Positions 1 to 7,100 of a DNA stretch of 64,000 bases are shown here, in pieces (position 1 is the first letter of the stretch; the number at the start of each line of letters is the position of its first letter). The stretch is from positions 1 to 64,000 of the forward strand of contig JBPYCQ010000001.1 of NCBI GenBank assembly GCA_051846895.1, read 5' to 3'. Made by a program: the position numbers and the translations under genes. The stretch is from CALKAL01 sp051846895 (GTDB lineage: Bacteria > Bacillota > Bacilli > Bacillales > Alkalibacillaceae). The notes under the pieces are model-generated. The model did not search any database. It saw only the letters and a list, made by a program, of their open reading frames with translations, and had not been told where the DNA came from.

Positions 1-374
1 CCCCTCGTATATTATGTTTAGGCCCTATCATTTGAGCCCAGATTTTCTTGCATTTCCTGCTGAATATAGTCAAAAGTCTTGGACGTCCCGAGATGTTCCT
101 AGATAATGGTCTTAGGATCATTTGGGACAATTCTTTTCCCCCTTGTGGCTAGACCACACTATAAAGACTGTTTCCCAGTGTGCGTGCGGACCTTCCTACT
201 CGCAGGCTGTGCACCCTGAACCTCGAACCTAGATGATAGTAGCTCTGGGGCGGCTTTCGAATCAGGGATAGTACTTATACACGAGGTTGCTGATCGGCGT
301 TCACACTAGGGATATCTCAGGGCGTCCAAGAAATAAGTACCAATGATTCTAAATCGAAAGGAGGAAATCCCCCC
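1..374 (+). other. Non-coding left flank of IS110, candidate bridge RNA
   Basis: These 374 bases hold no convincing ORF and sit directly upstream of the IS110 transposase. In the IS110 subgroup this position encodes the bridge RNA that pairs with target and donor DNA. Pairing potential is visible. GTGC at 180-183 can pair with GCAC at 211-214, and TGCG at 185-188 with CGCA at 201-204, leaving a 12-base loop. AACCTCG at 219-225 can pair with CGAGGTT at 282-288. CCCTGA at 214-219 could instead pair with TCAGGG at 262-267. The RNA assignment is inferred from position and these stems only. Confidence 0.5.
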
Positions 375-1604
375 ATGAAATTATTTGCTGGATTAGATGT
401 TAGTTCTTTTGATATCAAGGTTTGTTTGTTAGATGGTGAAGGAGAAAAGGTTAAATCCTTCACGGTCTCTAATGACCTTCCTGGTGCGAGTGAGCTTCGG
501 GATACCGTTTTAGAATGCGTGAATGGTCAGGCTGTTGATACACTCAGATTCGGGCTTGAGTCCACGTCTGTTTACAGTTTTCATCCATCCATGTTTCTTC
601 ATCATGACGAGGCTCTCAAAGCACTTGGCGCAGAGGTTTTTGTCATGAATCCGAAACAGATTGCGAACTTTAAAAAGAGTTATAGTGATATGGACAAAAC
701 CGATGAAATTGATGCCTTCGTCATCGCCGATTATCTGCGTTTTGGCCGATTGCCAATGTCCGTGGTAAAAGAGAGCCAATATGTTGCGCTCCAACAGCTT
801 ACACGTTCCAGGTATCAGCTGGTCCATCAGGTTACCAAGGAAAAGCAGCACTTCCTTCAACACTTGAGTTTTAAGTGCAACACTTTCAAAGAGGAGGTCG
901 ACTCTTCTGTCTTTGGAAATGCCATGATGGAGCTGTTTTTTGAGAAGTTCAGTCTGGATGAACTTGCGCAAATGCCGGTCGAGGATCTGGCTGCTTTTCT
1001 TCAGGAAAAGGGCAGAAATCGTTTTGGGAATCCGGAATGCGTTGCGAAATCCATCCAGAAAGCTGTTCGCTCTTCCTATCGTTTAGACAAGGTTGTTGAA
1101 GATTCCATCGATATCATTCTCGGAACGACTATTGAAGTTATTCGTACACTTCAAAAGCAGGTAAAAGAGATTGATAAAGCAATCGAGAGAATAATGGCTG
1201 GCTTGACGCAAACGCTTGTAACCATCCCTGGCATTGGGCCAGTATTCACAGCTGGAATTATCGCTGAGATCGGCCAAATCGAGCGATTTGATGATGAAAC
1301 AAAGATAGCCAAATATGCAGGCCTTTATTGGCGAAAACACCAATCAGGCCGCTTTACAGCGGACGACACTTCACTTTCGCGGAACGGGAATCAGTACCTC
1401 AGATATTACCTGGTTGAAGCCGCCAACTCGGTAAGAAGGCACGTTCCTGAGTATCAAGCTTATTACGCGAAGAAATACCAAGAAGTTCCGAAGCATCAAC
1501 ATAAAAGAGCACTCGTCTTAACCGCAAGAAAATTAGTGCGTTTGGTGGATGCGCTACTACGCAATCACCAAGTCTACACGCCAAAAAGGAGCGTGAATAT
1601 ATGA
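375..1604 (+). CDS. IS110 family transposase (DEDD recombinase)
   Basis: This 409-aa protein is a full-length IS110-type transposase. The N-terminal RuvC-like DEDD domain has D8 in GLDVSS, E62 in FGLEST, and D110 and D113 in DKTDEID. The C-terminal Transposase_20 domain (about residues 280-370) begins with a helix-hairpin-helix-like TIPGIGP motif. It is followed by the region around QSGRF that carries the family's conserved catalytic serine. The start has a strong Shine-Dalgarno, AAAGGAGG, about 9 bases upstream. All four acidic residues and the C-terminal domain are present, so the gene looks intact. It probably excises and inserts the element through a circular intermediate, guided by the RNA from the upstream flank. 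Confidence 0.93.
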   Translation: MKLFAGLDVSSFDIKVCLLDGEGEKVKSFTVSNDLPGASELRDTVLECVNGQAVDTLRFGLESTSVYSFHPSMFLHHDEALKALGAEVFVMNPKQIANFKKSYSDMDKTDEIDAFVIADYLRFGRLPMSVVKESQYVALQQLTRSRYQLVHQVTKEKQHFLQHLSFKCNTFKEEVDSSVFGNAMMELFFEKFSLDELAQMPVEDLAAFLQEKGRNRFGNPECVAKSIQKAVRSSYRLDKVVEDSIDIILGTTIEVIRTLQKQVKEIDKAIERIMAGLTQTLVTIPGIGPVFTAGIIAEIGQIERFDDETKIAKYAGLYWRKHQSGRFTADDTSLSRNGNQYLRYYLVEAANSVRRHVPEYQAYYAKKYQEVPKHQHKRALVLTARKLVRLVDALLRNHQVYTPKRSVNI

Positions 1605-1757
1605 AGTTAGCAAACTTCAAAAATCCTTTTAAATAATTCCAGTAATTACCAAATATTTACTGGTCTAGTTTCGTAATGCCTTTTTTAAGAAATCTGAACC
1701 TTGATAATCAAATATTTAATTATTTCTTTGTTGACATACCACCGCAGGTCTTTTATA

Positions 1758-2888
1758 TTATTTTTTACCAAAATATTGATAGTAATTTGTTTGAATAAAT
1801 CCGTTAAATAGTTTTCGTTTTTTCGTTGCCTTCTGTCCATAACATGTTTCAAAATGTGGATATGAAGTTAAAATATATACGCTCCATTTAGGATGTTGTT
1901 TCATGATTTTACCTAAATCACGGTATATTTTTTCTACCGTATCTTTTTCACCAATTCTTTCACCATATGGAGGGTTACCAACTAAGTAACCAATCTCAGT
2001 TTTTGGAACGAAATCGCTTACTTGCATCTGTTTAAATTCGATTAAATCGCTTAGCCCTGCTTCTAGAGCATTTCCCTTCGCCATTTCAATGGCACTGTGA
2101 TCAATGTCTGTTCCTATAATTTGTAAGGTTTGATTATAGTTTGCTAAGTCTTCTGCCTCTTCTAACGCGTTATTTATATGATCACTTGAATAAGATTCCC
2201 ACTCTTCAAACGCGAATTCACGATTAAAACCAGGTGCAATATTTTGTCCGATTAACGCTGCTTCAATCGGAATAGTACCAGAACCAGTAAAAGGGTCGAC
2301 TAGTGGAAAATCTGGATGCCAATTTGTTAATTTAATAAGTGAAGCTGCTAAAGTCTCTTTTAAAGGGGCATCTCCTTGGCTTTGACGATACCCACGTTTG
2401 TGTAAGCCAACTCCAGATGTATCCATTGAAATAACGACTTCATCTTTTAAAATGGCCACTTCTACTTTATATTTTGCTCCTGTTTCTTCAAGGTGACTAT
2501 AAATGTTATAAGCTTCTTGTAATCGTGTGACAATTGCCTTTTTTACGATTGATTGACAATCGGGGACAGAATATAGTTTGGATTTATGGGATTTACCTAC
2601 AACGTGAATGAAACCATCTTTAGTAATCCATTCTTCCCACGCAATTGATTTCGTATGTTCAAAAAGTTCTTCGAAAGAATAAGCTTTAAATTTACCTAAT
2701 TGTAATTTAACACGATCTGCTGTACGTAACCATAAATTGGTTCGTGCAATACCTAATAAATCAGACTGAAAAGTAACTTTTCCATTATCTGTTTTGACAT
2801 TAGTGTATCCTAGTTCTTTTACTTCATCTCTTACAAGAGATTCCAAACCCATAGCTGCTGTTGCGATTAATGTTACGTTATTAGACAA
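1758..2888 (-). CDS. ypsC: Class I SAM-dependent rRNA methyltransferase, RlmL/YpsC-like
   Basis: The 376-aa protein has a THUMP RNA-binding domain in the N-terminal half (about 45-155) and a Rossmann methyltransferase domain after it. The SAM-binding DPFTGSG motif is at 198-204 and the catalytic NPPY motif at 305-308; NPPY marks N-methylation of a base amino group. This matches the RlmL/RlmK N-terminal half, which makes m2G in 23S rRNA. The neighbouring rnpB and gpsB reproduce the B. subtilis ypsC locus. It lies 150 bases from the IS110 transposase stop, and the insertion has not damaged its 3' end. Exact target base is inferred from family. Confidence 0.9.
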   Translation of the reverse strand: MSNNVTLIATAAMGLESLVRDEVKELGYTNVKTDNGKVTFQSDLLGIARTNLWLRTADRVKLQLGKFKAYSFEELFEHTKSIAWEEWITKDGFIHVVGKSHKSKLYSVPDCQSIVKKAIVTRLQEAYNIYSHLEETGAKYKVEVAILKDEVVISMDTSGVGLHKRGYRQSQGDAPLKETLAASLIKLTNWHPDFPLVDPFTGSGTIPIEAALIGQNIAPGFNREFAFEEWESYSSDHINNALEEAEDLANYNQTLQIIGTDIDHSAIEMAKGNALEAGLSDLIEFKQMQVSDFVPKTEIGYLVGNPPYGERIGEKDTVEKIYRDLGKIMKQHPKWSVYILTSYPHFETCYGQKATKKRKLFNGFIQTNYYQYFGKK

Positions 2889-2948
2889 AACTACCCAATC
2901 CTTTCGAAAAAAGCAGTATAAATATGTATAGGCATAAGTAAAAATGAC

Positions 2949-3347
2949 CGATAAGTGTTCTGTAAGCCATGTTCTGTACCTTAGTACTGCAAGCGGTGGT
3001 CAACCTCGTACTCCGGCAGCAATCATCTATCTACAAGTCAATGACTTGTCTCTCTGCTCGGTTCATTTCCCTGCAGAAAGTGCCCCTACCATAATTTGGG
3101 TTGCTCACTCGTGGGGTTTACCGCGTTCCACCTTAATTGTTTCCAATTAAGCTCGTCTCTGTGGCACTTTAAAGGTAGTCCAGTCTTATCAAAAGTGACT
3201 TAGACTGTTTCCCTGCCGTTAGCTATTCTTAAATAGCTACCTTGACTTATTGTTTCGTCAAGCACGAACACTACGGACATCTCAGTCCGTGTGAGCATGG
3301 ACTTTCCTCTTCGAAAAATTCCGAAGCGATTACTCAAACACTTATCT
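2949..3347 (-). ncRNA. rnpB: RNase P RNA, type B
   Basis: Read on the minus strand, the sequence contains the conserved AGAGGAAAGTCCATGCTC element near the 5' end, and then the ACGGCAGGGAAACAG and GTGAGCAACCCAAATT regions. It closes with ACAGAACATGGCTTACAGAA, in which the 3' strand pairs with the 5' end (TAAGTGTT with AACACTTA). This is the catalytic RNA that matures the 5' ends of tRNAs. Its place between ypsC and gpsB is the same as in B. subtilis. Ends are set by the terminal P1-type pairing and may be off by a few bases. Confidence 0.95.
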
Positions 3348-3364
3348 TATTTTACTTATGCCTG

Positions 3365-3392
3365 AATATAATATTCTAACATAAAACAACAA
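3365..3392 (-). promoter_or_regulatory. Candidate sigma-A promoter of rnpB
   Basis: On the minus strand TTGTTG (3387-3392) and TATATT (3365-3370) are separated by 16 bases, about 20 bases before the mature 5' end of RNase P RNA. The -10 matches the consensus at five of six positions. The spacing and location fit the gene, but there is no direct evidence of use. Confidence 0.4.
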
Positions 3393-3418
3393 ACTAAATC
3401 ACTAGTAATATATAGCAA

Positions 3419-3712
3419 TCATTGCTCTGAATAACGTTTTCCAAACACAGCTTTTTCTAAGTTTGAAAGTCGTTGTAATACATCGTAATTAATTTGACCA
3501 CGTTGTTGTGTTGTTTTAGTAGTTGGACTCACTGTGCCAGATGCTTTCAAACGTTTAATTTCGTCTTTTAATTGATTTATTTCTTTATTAAATTCCTCAT
3601 AATCTTGAATAATTACATCTAAGAAGTCATCAACTTCATCTTGATTATAACCACGAATAGTAGTTTTAAACTCCTTGTCCAAAATTTCCTGTACTGTTAA
3701 GTTGATTTTCAT
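3419..3712 (-). CDS. gpsB: Cell division/growth regulator GpsB
   Basis: This 97-aa protein has the DivIVA-like N-terminal lipid-binding/coiled-coil domain, with the signature GYNQDEVDDFLD at about 23-34, followed by a coiled coil and a short C-terminal helix. GpsB shuttles between septum and side wall and docks class A penicillin-binding proteins such as PonA, which is encoded nearby. An upstream in-frame start would add 25 residues. The start at 3712 is preferred because it begins with the family's usual MKINLT-type sequence and has GGAGGTAGGAGT just upstream. It follows ypsA closely on the same strand. Confidence 0.95.
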   Translation of the reverse strand: MKINLTVQEILDKEFKTTIRGYNQDEVDDFLDVIIQDYEEFNKEINQLKDEIKRLKASGTVSPTTKTTQQRGQINYDVLQRLSNLEKAVFGKRYSEQ

Positions 3713-3734
3713 ACTCCTACCTCCCATAAACACA

Positions 3735-4289
3735 TTAATATTCATTCTCTTGCCATTCTCTAGCAAAATCTTCAAGATCAAAAGCATTGATTACATCAAT
3801 AAAATAATTCTTATATTCCTGATATTTCAAAGCAAGTTCATAGAAGTACTTTGGCGAGCCACCGAATTCTTCCTCAAATAGTATAATACAAGCATCAGTT
3901 TTTTCTATCATCCATTTATTTTTAGTAAAAAATTGCTTAGGGCTTTCGTAAGTTCGACTCGTTAACGGTTGGTAAAAATCAGCCTGACTGACCATCTCTT
4001 GATATATAGCTTGTTTATCCTCTTTCCAAACCTGTTCTTGATCAACAAATGGTGGGATGACTGCAATTTTTACATCATATTCATTTTTTAATTGCTGAAC
4101 AACGTCAAATGCCCACGTCTCTACTCCTTGTTGACCGGAGATGACAACCCACTCTAACCCATTTTCCAAAAAACTGATAAGCCTTTTTTTTATAATACCT
4201 TTTATAATGGTGACTTTTTGATCTTTCTCACTAAATATATTCAGTTCGTGTGGTTTATATCCCGTTATTGTAACTGATTTTATATCCAT
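3735..4289 (-). CDS. ypsA: SLOG-fold protein YpsA (DUF1273)
   Basis: The 184-aa product matches YpsA over its whole length. It begins with the typical ITGYKPHEL segment (about 8-16), has SGQQGVETW at about 53-61, and ends in the GGSPKYFYE region. YpsA belongs to the SLOG superfamily of nucleotide or ADP-ribose-derivative binding proteins. In B. subtilis and Staphylococcus it has been linked to cell division and to the neighbouring gpsB. The enzymatic activity, if any, is not established. No Shine-Dalgarno is visible before this ATG, although family alignment supports the start. TATACT lies 6 bases upstream, so the message may be leaderless. Confidence 0.9.
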   Translation of the reverse strand: MDIKSVTITGYKPHELNIFSEKDQKVTIIKGIIKKRLISFLENGLEWVVISGQQGVETWAFDVVQQLKNEYDVKIAVIPPFVDQEQVWKEDKQAIYQEMVSQADFYQPLTSRTYESPKQFFTKNKWMIEKTDACIILFEEEFGGSPKYFYELALKYQEYKNYFIDVINAFDLEDFAREWQENEY

Positions 4290-4303
4290 ATGTTTAGTAT
4301 ATC

Positions 4304-4338
4304 AAAAAAAGAGCTAGATTGTACTAGCTCTCAAAAAA
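4304..4338 (-). terminator. Terminator after cdd, bidirectional-looking
   Basis: GAGCTAG (4311-4317) and CTAGCTC (4324-4330) form a 7-bp stem. T-runs follow on both strands (A-run 4304-4310 and A-run from about 4333). It lies just after the cdd stop and before ypsA, which implies a separate promoter for ypsA-gpsB. Confidence 0.8.
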
Positions 4339-4341
4339 ATT

Positions 4342-4764
4342 TCAATTTGATTTATCTATATTTTGTCCAGCTTTTAAATCTTCAGATGTGAATGAGAATG
4401 GAAGTAATTCTTCAACAGTCGTTTCCATCACTTCCATGTTTTCATTACATATGTATACTCGCATTTTCGGAGAGAAAAATTCGCTCATCACTTGTCGACA
4501 TGAACCACAAGGCGGTACTGGTCTTTTCGTGTTTGCAATGACTGCCATTGCTTCAAAATCTCTTTCCCCTTCAGAAATTGCTTTAAAAATAGCTGTTCGT
4601 TCTGCACAACATGATACGGGATAAGCTGCATTTTCAATATTACACCCTTTATAAACTTTACCATCTTTCGTTAACAATGCTGCGCCAACCGGAAAGTTTG
4701 AATATGGGACATAGGCTTGATTAAGCATATCTTTTGCTATAGTTACTAATTGTTCAACGTTCAT
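4342..4764 (-). CDS. cdd: Cytidine deaminase
   Basis: This 140-aa enzyme deaminates cytidine and deoxycytidine to uridine and deoxyuridine in pyrimidine salvage. The zinc site is intact: C53 with the proton shuttle E55 in the CAERTA motif, and C86 and C89 in PCGSC. Length and motifs fit the small homotetrameric Gram-positive type. Its stop is followed by a terminator and its start overlaps yppE by 4 bases, so the two are translationally coupled. In B. subtilis cdd sits next to era, so its place between yppE and ypsA is unusual for this synteny block. Confidence 0.95.
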   Translation of the reverse strand: MNVEQLVTIAKDMLNQAYVPYSNFPVGAALLTKDGKVYKGCNIENAAYPVSCCAERTAIFKAISEGERDFEAMAVIANTKRPVPPCGSCRQVMSEFFSPKMRVYICNENMEVMETTVEELLPFSFTSEDLKAGQNIDKSN

Positions 4765-5132
4765 GGGGTTGTCTCTCCTATCTTTGGATCATTTAATATT
4801 AAATCTAAATTATATAGAACAGATTGATGTAATTCTATAAAACGTTTTTTTCGCACATCATGAAAATAACTATGCAAAACCATGATTTCAAGGTTGTCTA
4901 CTGTATTTTTAATTTGATTGGGAAAAAGAGGGATTCGATGTACATTTTTATTTGCCATCTCATCCCATAAATCAATTTTATCAAACAATTCTTTAGTTTC
5001 GTTCTTCATTTGGTAAAAATCATCGTAGTTTTTTCGGTCAAATTTCCGTCCATTAAAGTATTGATCATATATTTTTGTAATTATTTTATCTTTAAATTCA
5101 TAAGTTAATCGCAAAAATTCATCCAATGTCAT
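4761..5132 (-). CDS. yppE: YppE family protein (DUF1798)
   Basis: This is a 123-aa, mostly helical soluble protein that matches YppE in length and in its position between yppC and ypsA. No catalytic motif is visible and the molecular role is unknown. An ATG start at 5132 is chosen; a GTG codon immediately upstream (5135) is also in frame and lies inside the weak AAGGTG ribosome-binding site. The gene overlaps cdd by four bases, so the two probably share a transcript. Confidence 0.8.
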   Translation of the reverse strand: MTLDEFLRLTYEFKDKIITKIYDQYFNGRKFDRKNYDDFYQMKNETKELFDKIDLWDEMANKNVHRIPLFPNQIKNTVDNLEIMVLHSYFHDVRKKRFIELHQSVLYNLDLILNDPKIGETTP

Positions 5133-5181
5133 CACCTTACCTTATATTAAAACTTTACCATGAATTTTTGCAACTCGCTAA

Positions 5182-5298
5182 TTATTTCTTTTTAATTTCA
5201 TATTGAACAAACATCATTCTTTGTTTTAAGCTTTCTAGCTCATCTTCTAATTGTCTTAATGAAATTAAGAACTGCTCTTTATTTTTTATTTGTTCCAT
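5182..5298 (-). CDS. 38-aa coiled-coil small protein, unrecognised
   Basis: A short ORF encodes 38 residues beginning MEQIKNKEQF and ending YEIKKK. It has heptad-like leucine spacing (LISLRQLEDELESLKQRM region), consistent with one amphipathic or coiled-coil helix. The ribosome-binding site AAAGGAGG is excellent and sits 8 bases before the ATG, which is the main reason to believe it is translated. It lies between yppE and yppC on their strand, where B. subtilis carries small ypp genes such as yppF. I do not recognise a family and propose no function. Confidence 0.6.
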   Translation of the reverse strand: MEQIKNKEQFLISLRQLEDELESLKQRMMFVQYEIKKK

Positions 5299-5396
5299 AC
5301 ATCACGCCTCCTTTAGGCATTATAAATTAGCTAAATAAATTGTTTCTCCTTCTCATATGACAAACAAAGAAGCAGTTCTGCAAATGTTCTTAACAA

Positions 5397-6359
5397 TCAG
5401 CTTTTTTCGACAGACTCATTGTTTAACGGTATATCCATATTAGTCATTTTCAATAACAGCTTTCGTTTATTGTAAAAGGTCTCATCCATTCGTTTAATAT
5501 TTTTCAGCTTCGTGTCTTTCCACCATCTATGTTTAATCTTTACTTTTTTAGACCAGTCTCCTTTATATTCCGTTAGTTGATGTTCAGTATTCCGGTAATA
5601 TTCCATTAATGGTTTAGTTTTAATCAATGTTTTACCCATAAACTGTTCATACTCAAAACGACTACCTGTAACTTCAACATTTCTAGCAAACGATAAAAAT
5701 TGTGGATATAAGTATGGGAAAAATAAAAGATTAGCTATTTTCTTTCCTATTTTAATACGACTTGAGACATTTAAAAAATGTGATACATAATCACCATATA
5801 ATTTACCTTTTTCAGTCGGTAAAATAACAGCACTATAGTGTGCAAAGTTTTGAAACATAAAAGGAATAGAACGAAATACTTTTTGTTCATATGGGAACTG
5901 ATCCATGATTGGTTGTTCAACGACATTTTGTTCATTTATAATTTGTGCGTATATCAGTCTTTTTTCATTTCCTCTCAAATAAAATTGATACCATTCATAT
6001 TCCATAAATTCAGATACATGAAAATGCTTTAATAAAAAAAATAATGGCGTGTTTTTTTCACGTGACAATTGATAGATTAACAATTGAGGATAAGCATCTT
6101 GAAATATGTACCAATTAATACTTTCATATGTTAAATATAATGACTTCCTCTTTTCTTCACTTAAAATATCGATGTACGGTTGTGTTTGTAAATCGGTCAT
6201 GTTCCAACCTGCGTTTCTTGATACAAAGCTTGCGAGAAACGCCCATTTTATTTCTGGGTACTTTTCGTAAAATGATAAATATGCTTTCGTACGAGTAACA
6301 TTATTTTTGTTATACTCAGCTGTTTGTTGCTTAATATAATTGACAAGTAGTGGAATCAT
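5397..6359 (-). CDS. yppC: YppC family protein (DUF2515)
   Basis: The product of about 320 aa matches the DUF2515 family, with the characteristic TRTKAYLSFY and SFVSRNAGWNMTDL segments near the N-terminus. It is divergent from recU, as in B. subtilis. Function is unknown. The start is uncertain. A TTG at 6392 would give 331 aa but has no Shine-Dalgarno. The ATG at 6359 has AAAGGG about 10 bases upstream and is preferred here, and an intermediate ATG lies at 6371. No membrane segment is clear, and no transcription terminator is evident after the stop. Confidence 0.8.
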   Translation of the reverse strand: MIPLLVNYIKQQTAEYNKNNVTRTKAYLSFYEKYPEIKWAFLASFVSRNAGWNMTDLQTQPYIDILSEEKRKSLYLTYESINWYIFQDAYPQLLIYQLSREKNTPLFFLLKHFHVSEFMEYEWYQFYLRGNEKRLIYAQIINEQNVVEQPIMDQFPYEQKVFRSIPFMFQNFAHYSAVILPTEKGKLYGDYVSHFLNVSSRIKIGKKIANLLFFPYLYPQFLSFARNVEVTGSRFEYEQFMGKTLIKTKPLMEYYRNTEHQLTEYKGDWSKKVKIKHRWWKDTKLKNIKRMDETFYNKRKLLLKMTNMDIPLNNESVEKS

Positions 6360-6445
6360 ATCTGCCTGCATCCCTTTTCTATAATTTTGCAAAGAAAACG
6401 TTAATAATCCTTAATAGTATAACCAAATCTTTTTAGTTTAAAATC

Positions 6446-6454
6446 TGATATAAT
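6446..6454 (+). promoter_or_regulatory. Extended -10 promoter candidate for recU-ponA
   Basis: TGATATAAT combines a TGN extension with a perfect TATAAT hexamer (6449-6454), 25 bases before the recU ATG in the short divergent gap with yppC. No good -35 hexamer is seen at 16-18 bases, which is common for extended -10 promoters. Confidence 0.5.
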
Positions 6455-6479
6455 ATAGAGCAGTTAGGGGGAAATATGG

Positions 6480-7100
6480 ATGAGATATCCTAAAGGGAGC
6501 AAACAATTTAAACTAGCTGCAACAGGTCAATCGCAAATACCTACTCAATTTGGAAATAGAGGTATGACCCTAGAAAAAGAGATTGTAGCAACGAATAGTT
6601 ATTATTTAGAGGCAAACATTGCTGTCATTCATAAAAAACCTACCCCTGTGCAAATTGTACAAGTAGATTATCCTAAAAGAAGTGCAGCTGTCATTAAAGA
6701 AGCCTACTTCAAACAGCCATCGACAACAGATTTTAATGGGGTTTATAAAGGAAGATATATTGATTTCGAAGCCAAAGAAACAAATAATAAACAGTCGATT
6801 CCTTTTGCTAATATTCATGAACATCAAGTTAAACATATGCAGCAAGTCGAAATGCATGGTGGGATTAGTTTTCTAATTATTAGATTCAAGCAAAAAAATG
6901 AAACTTTTTTATTGCCGATACGTCCATTTATAGAGGCGTGGAATAATCAATTTAAGGGTAAACGTAAATCATTAGCATATAGCTATGTACGAGATAACGG
7001 ATATTTAATCCCATTCTCATACCAGGCAAACGTCGATTATCTTAAAGTTATTGACAATGTATATTTCAACGGAGGAGATTGCGATGAGTCAACAGACTAA
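6480..7100 (+). CDS. recU: Holliday junction resolvase RecU
   Basis: This 206-aa enzyme cleaves Holliday junctions and modulates RecA during recombination and chromosome segregation. The nuclease core is visible around residues 95-110 (IDFEAKET, with the D, E and K metal-site residues), preceded by the typical NRGMTLE segment near the N-terminus. Length equals that of B. subtilis RecU. GGGGG lies 8 bases before the ATG. The 3' end overlaps ponA by 17 bases, the conserved recU-ponA operon of Firmicutes. Confidence 0.96.
   Translation: MRYPKGSKQFKLAATGQSQIPTQFGNRGMTLEKEIVATNSYYLEANIAVIHKKPTPVQIVQVDYPKRSAAVIKEAYFKQPSTTDFNGVYKGRYIDFEAKETNNKQSIPFANIHEHQVKHMQQVEMHGGISFLIIRFKQKNETFLLPIRPFIEAWNNQFKGKRKSLAYSYVRDNGYLIPFSYQANVDYLKVIDNVYFNGGDCDESTD

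Larger units (their letters stand above)
1..1640 (+). mobile_element. IS110-family insertion sequence (ends approximate)
   Basis: The element consists of a long non-coding left flank and one DEDD-type transposase gene. Its base composition is visibly GC-richer than the AT-rich chromosome that begins soon after the transposase stop. No terminal inverted repeats are visible, which is normal for IS110 elements. Neither end can be fixed: the left end may lie before base 1, and the right end is probably just after the short hairpin at 1603-1618 (GAAGTT/AACTTC). The long 5' and short 3' non-coding flanks fit the IS110 subgroup rather than IS1111. Confidence 0.75.

Noticed and set aside
510..971. 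A 153-codon ORF opposite the transposase
   Set aside because: The DEDD transposase on the other strand has all catalytic residues and a strong start; this ORF has neither motif nor start site.
2944..3150. A 68-codon plus-strand ORF
   Set aside because: It lies wholly inside the RNase P RNA gene on the opposite strand and has no ribosome-binding site.
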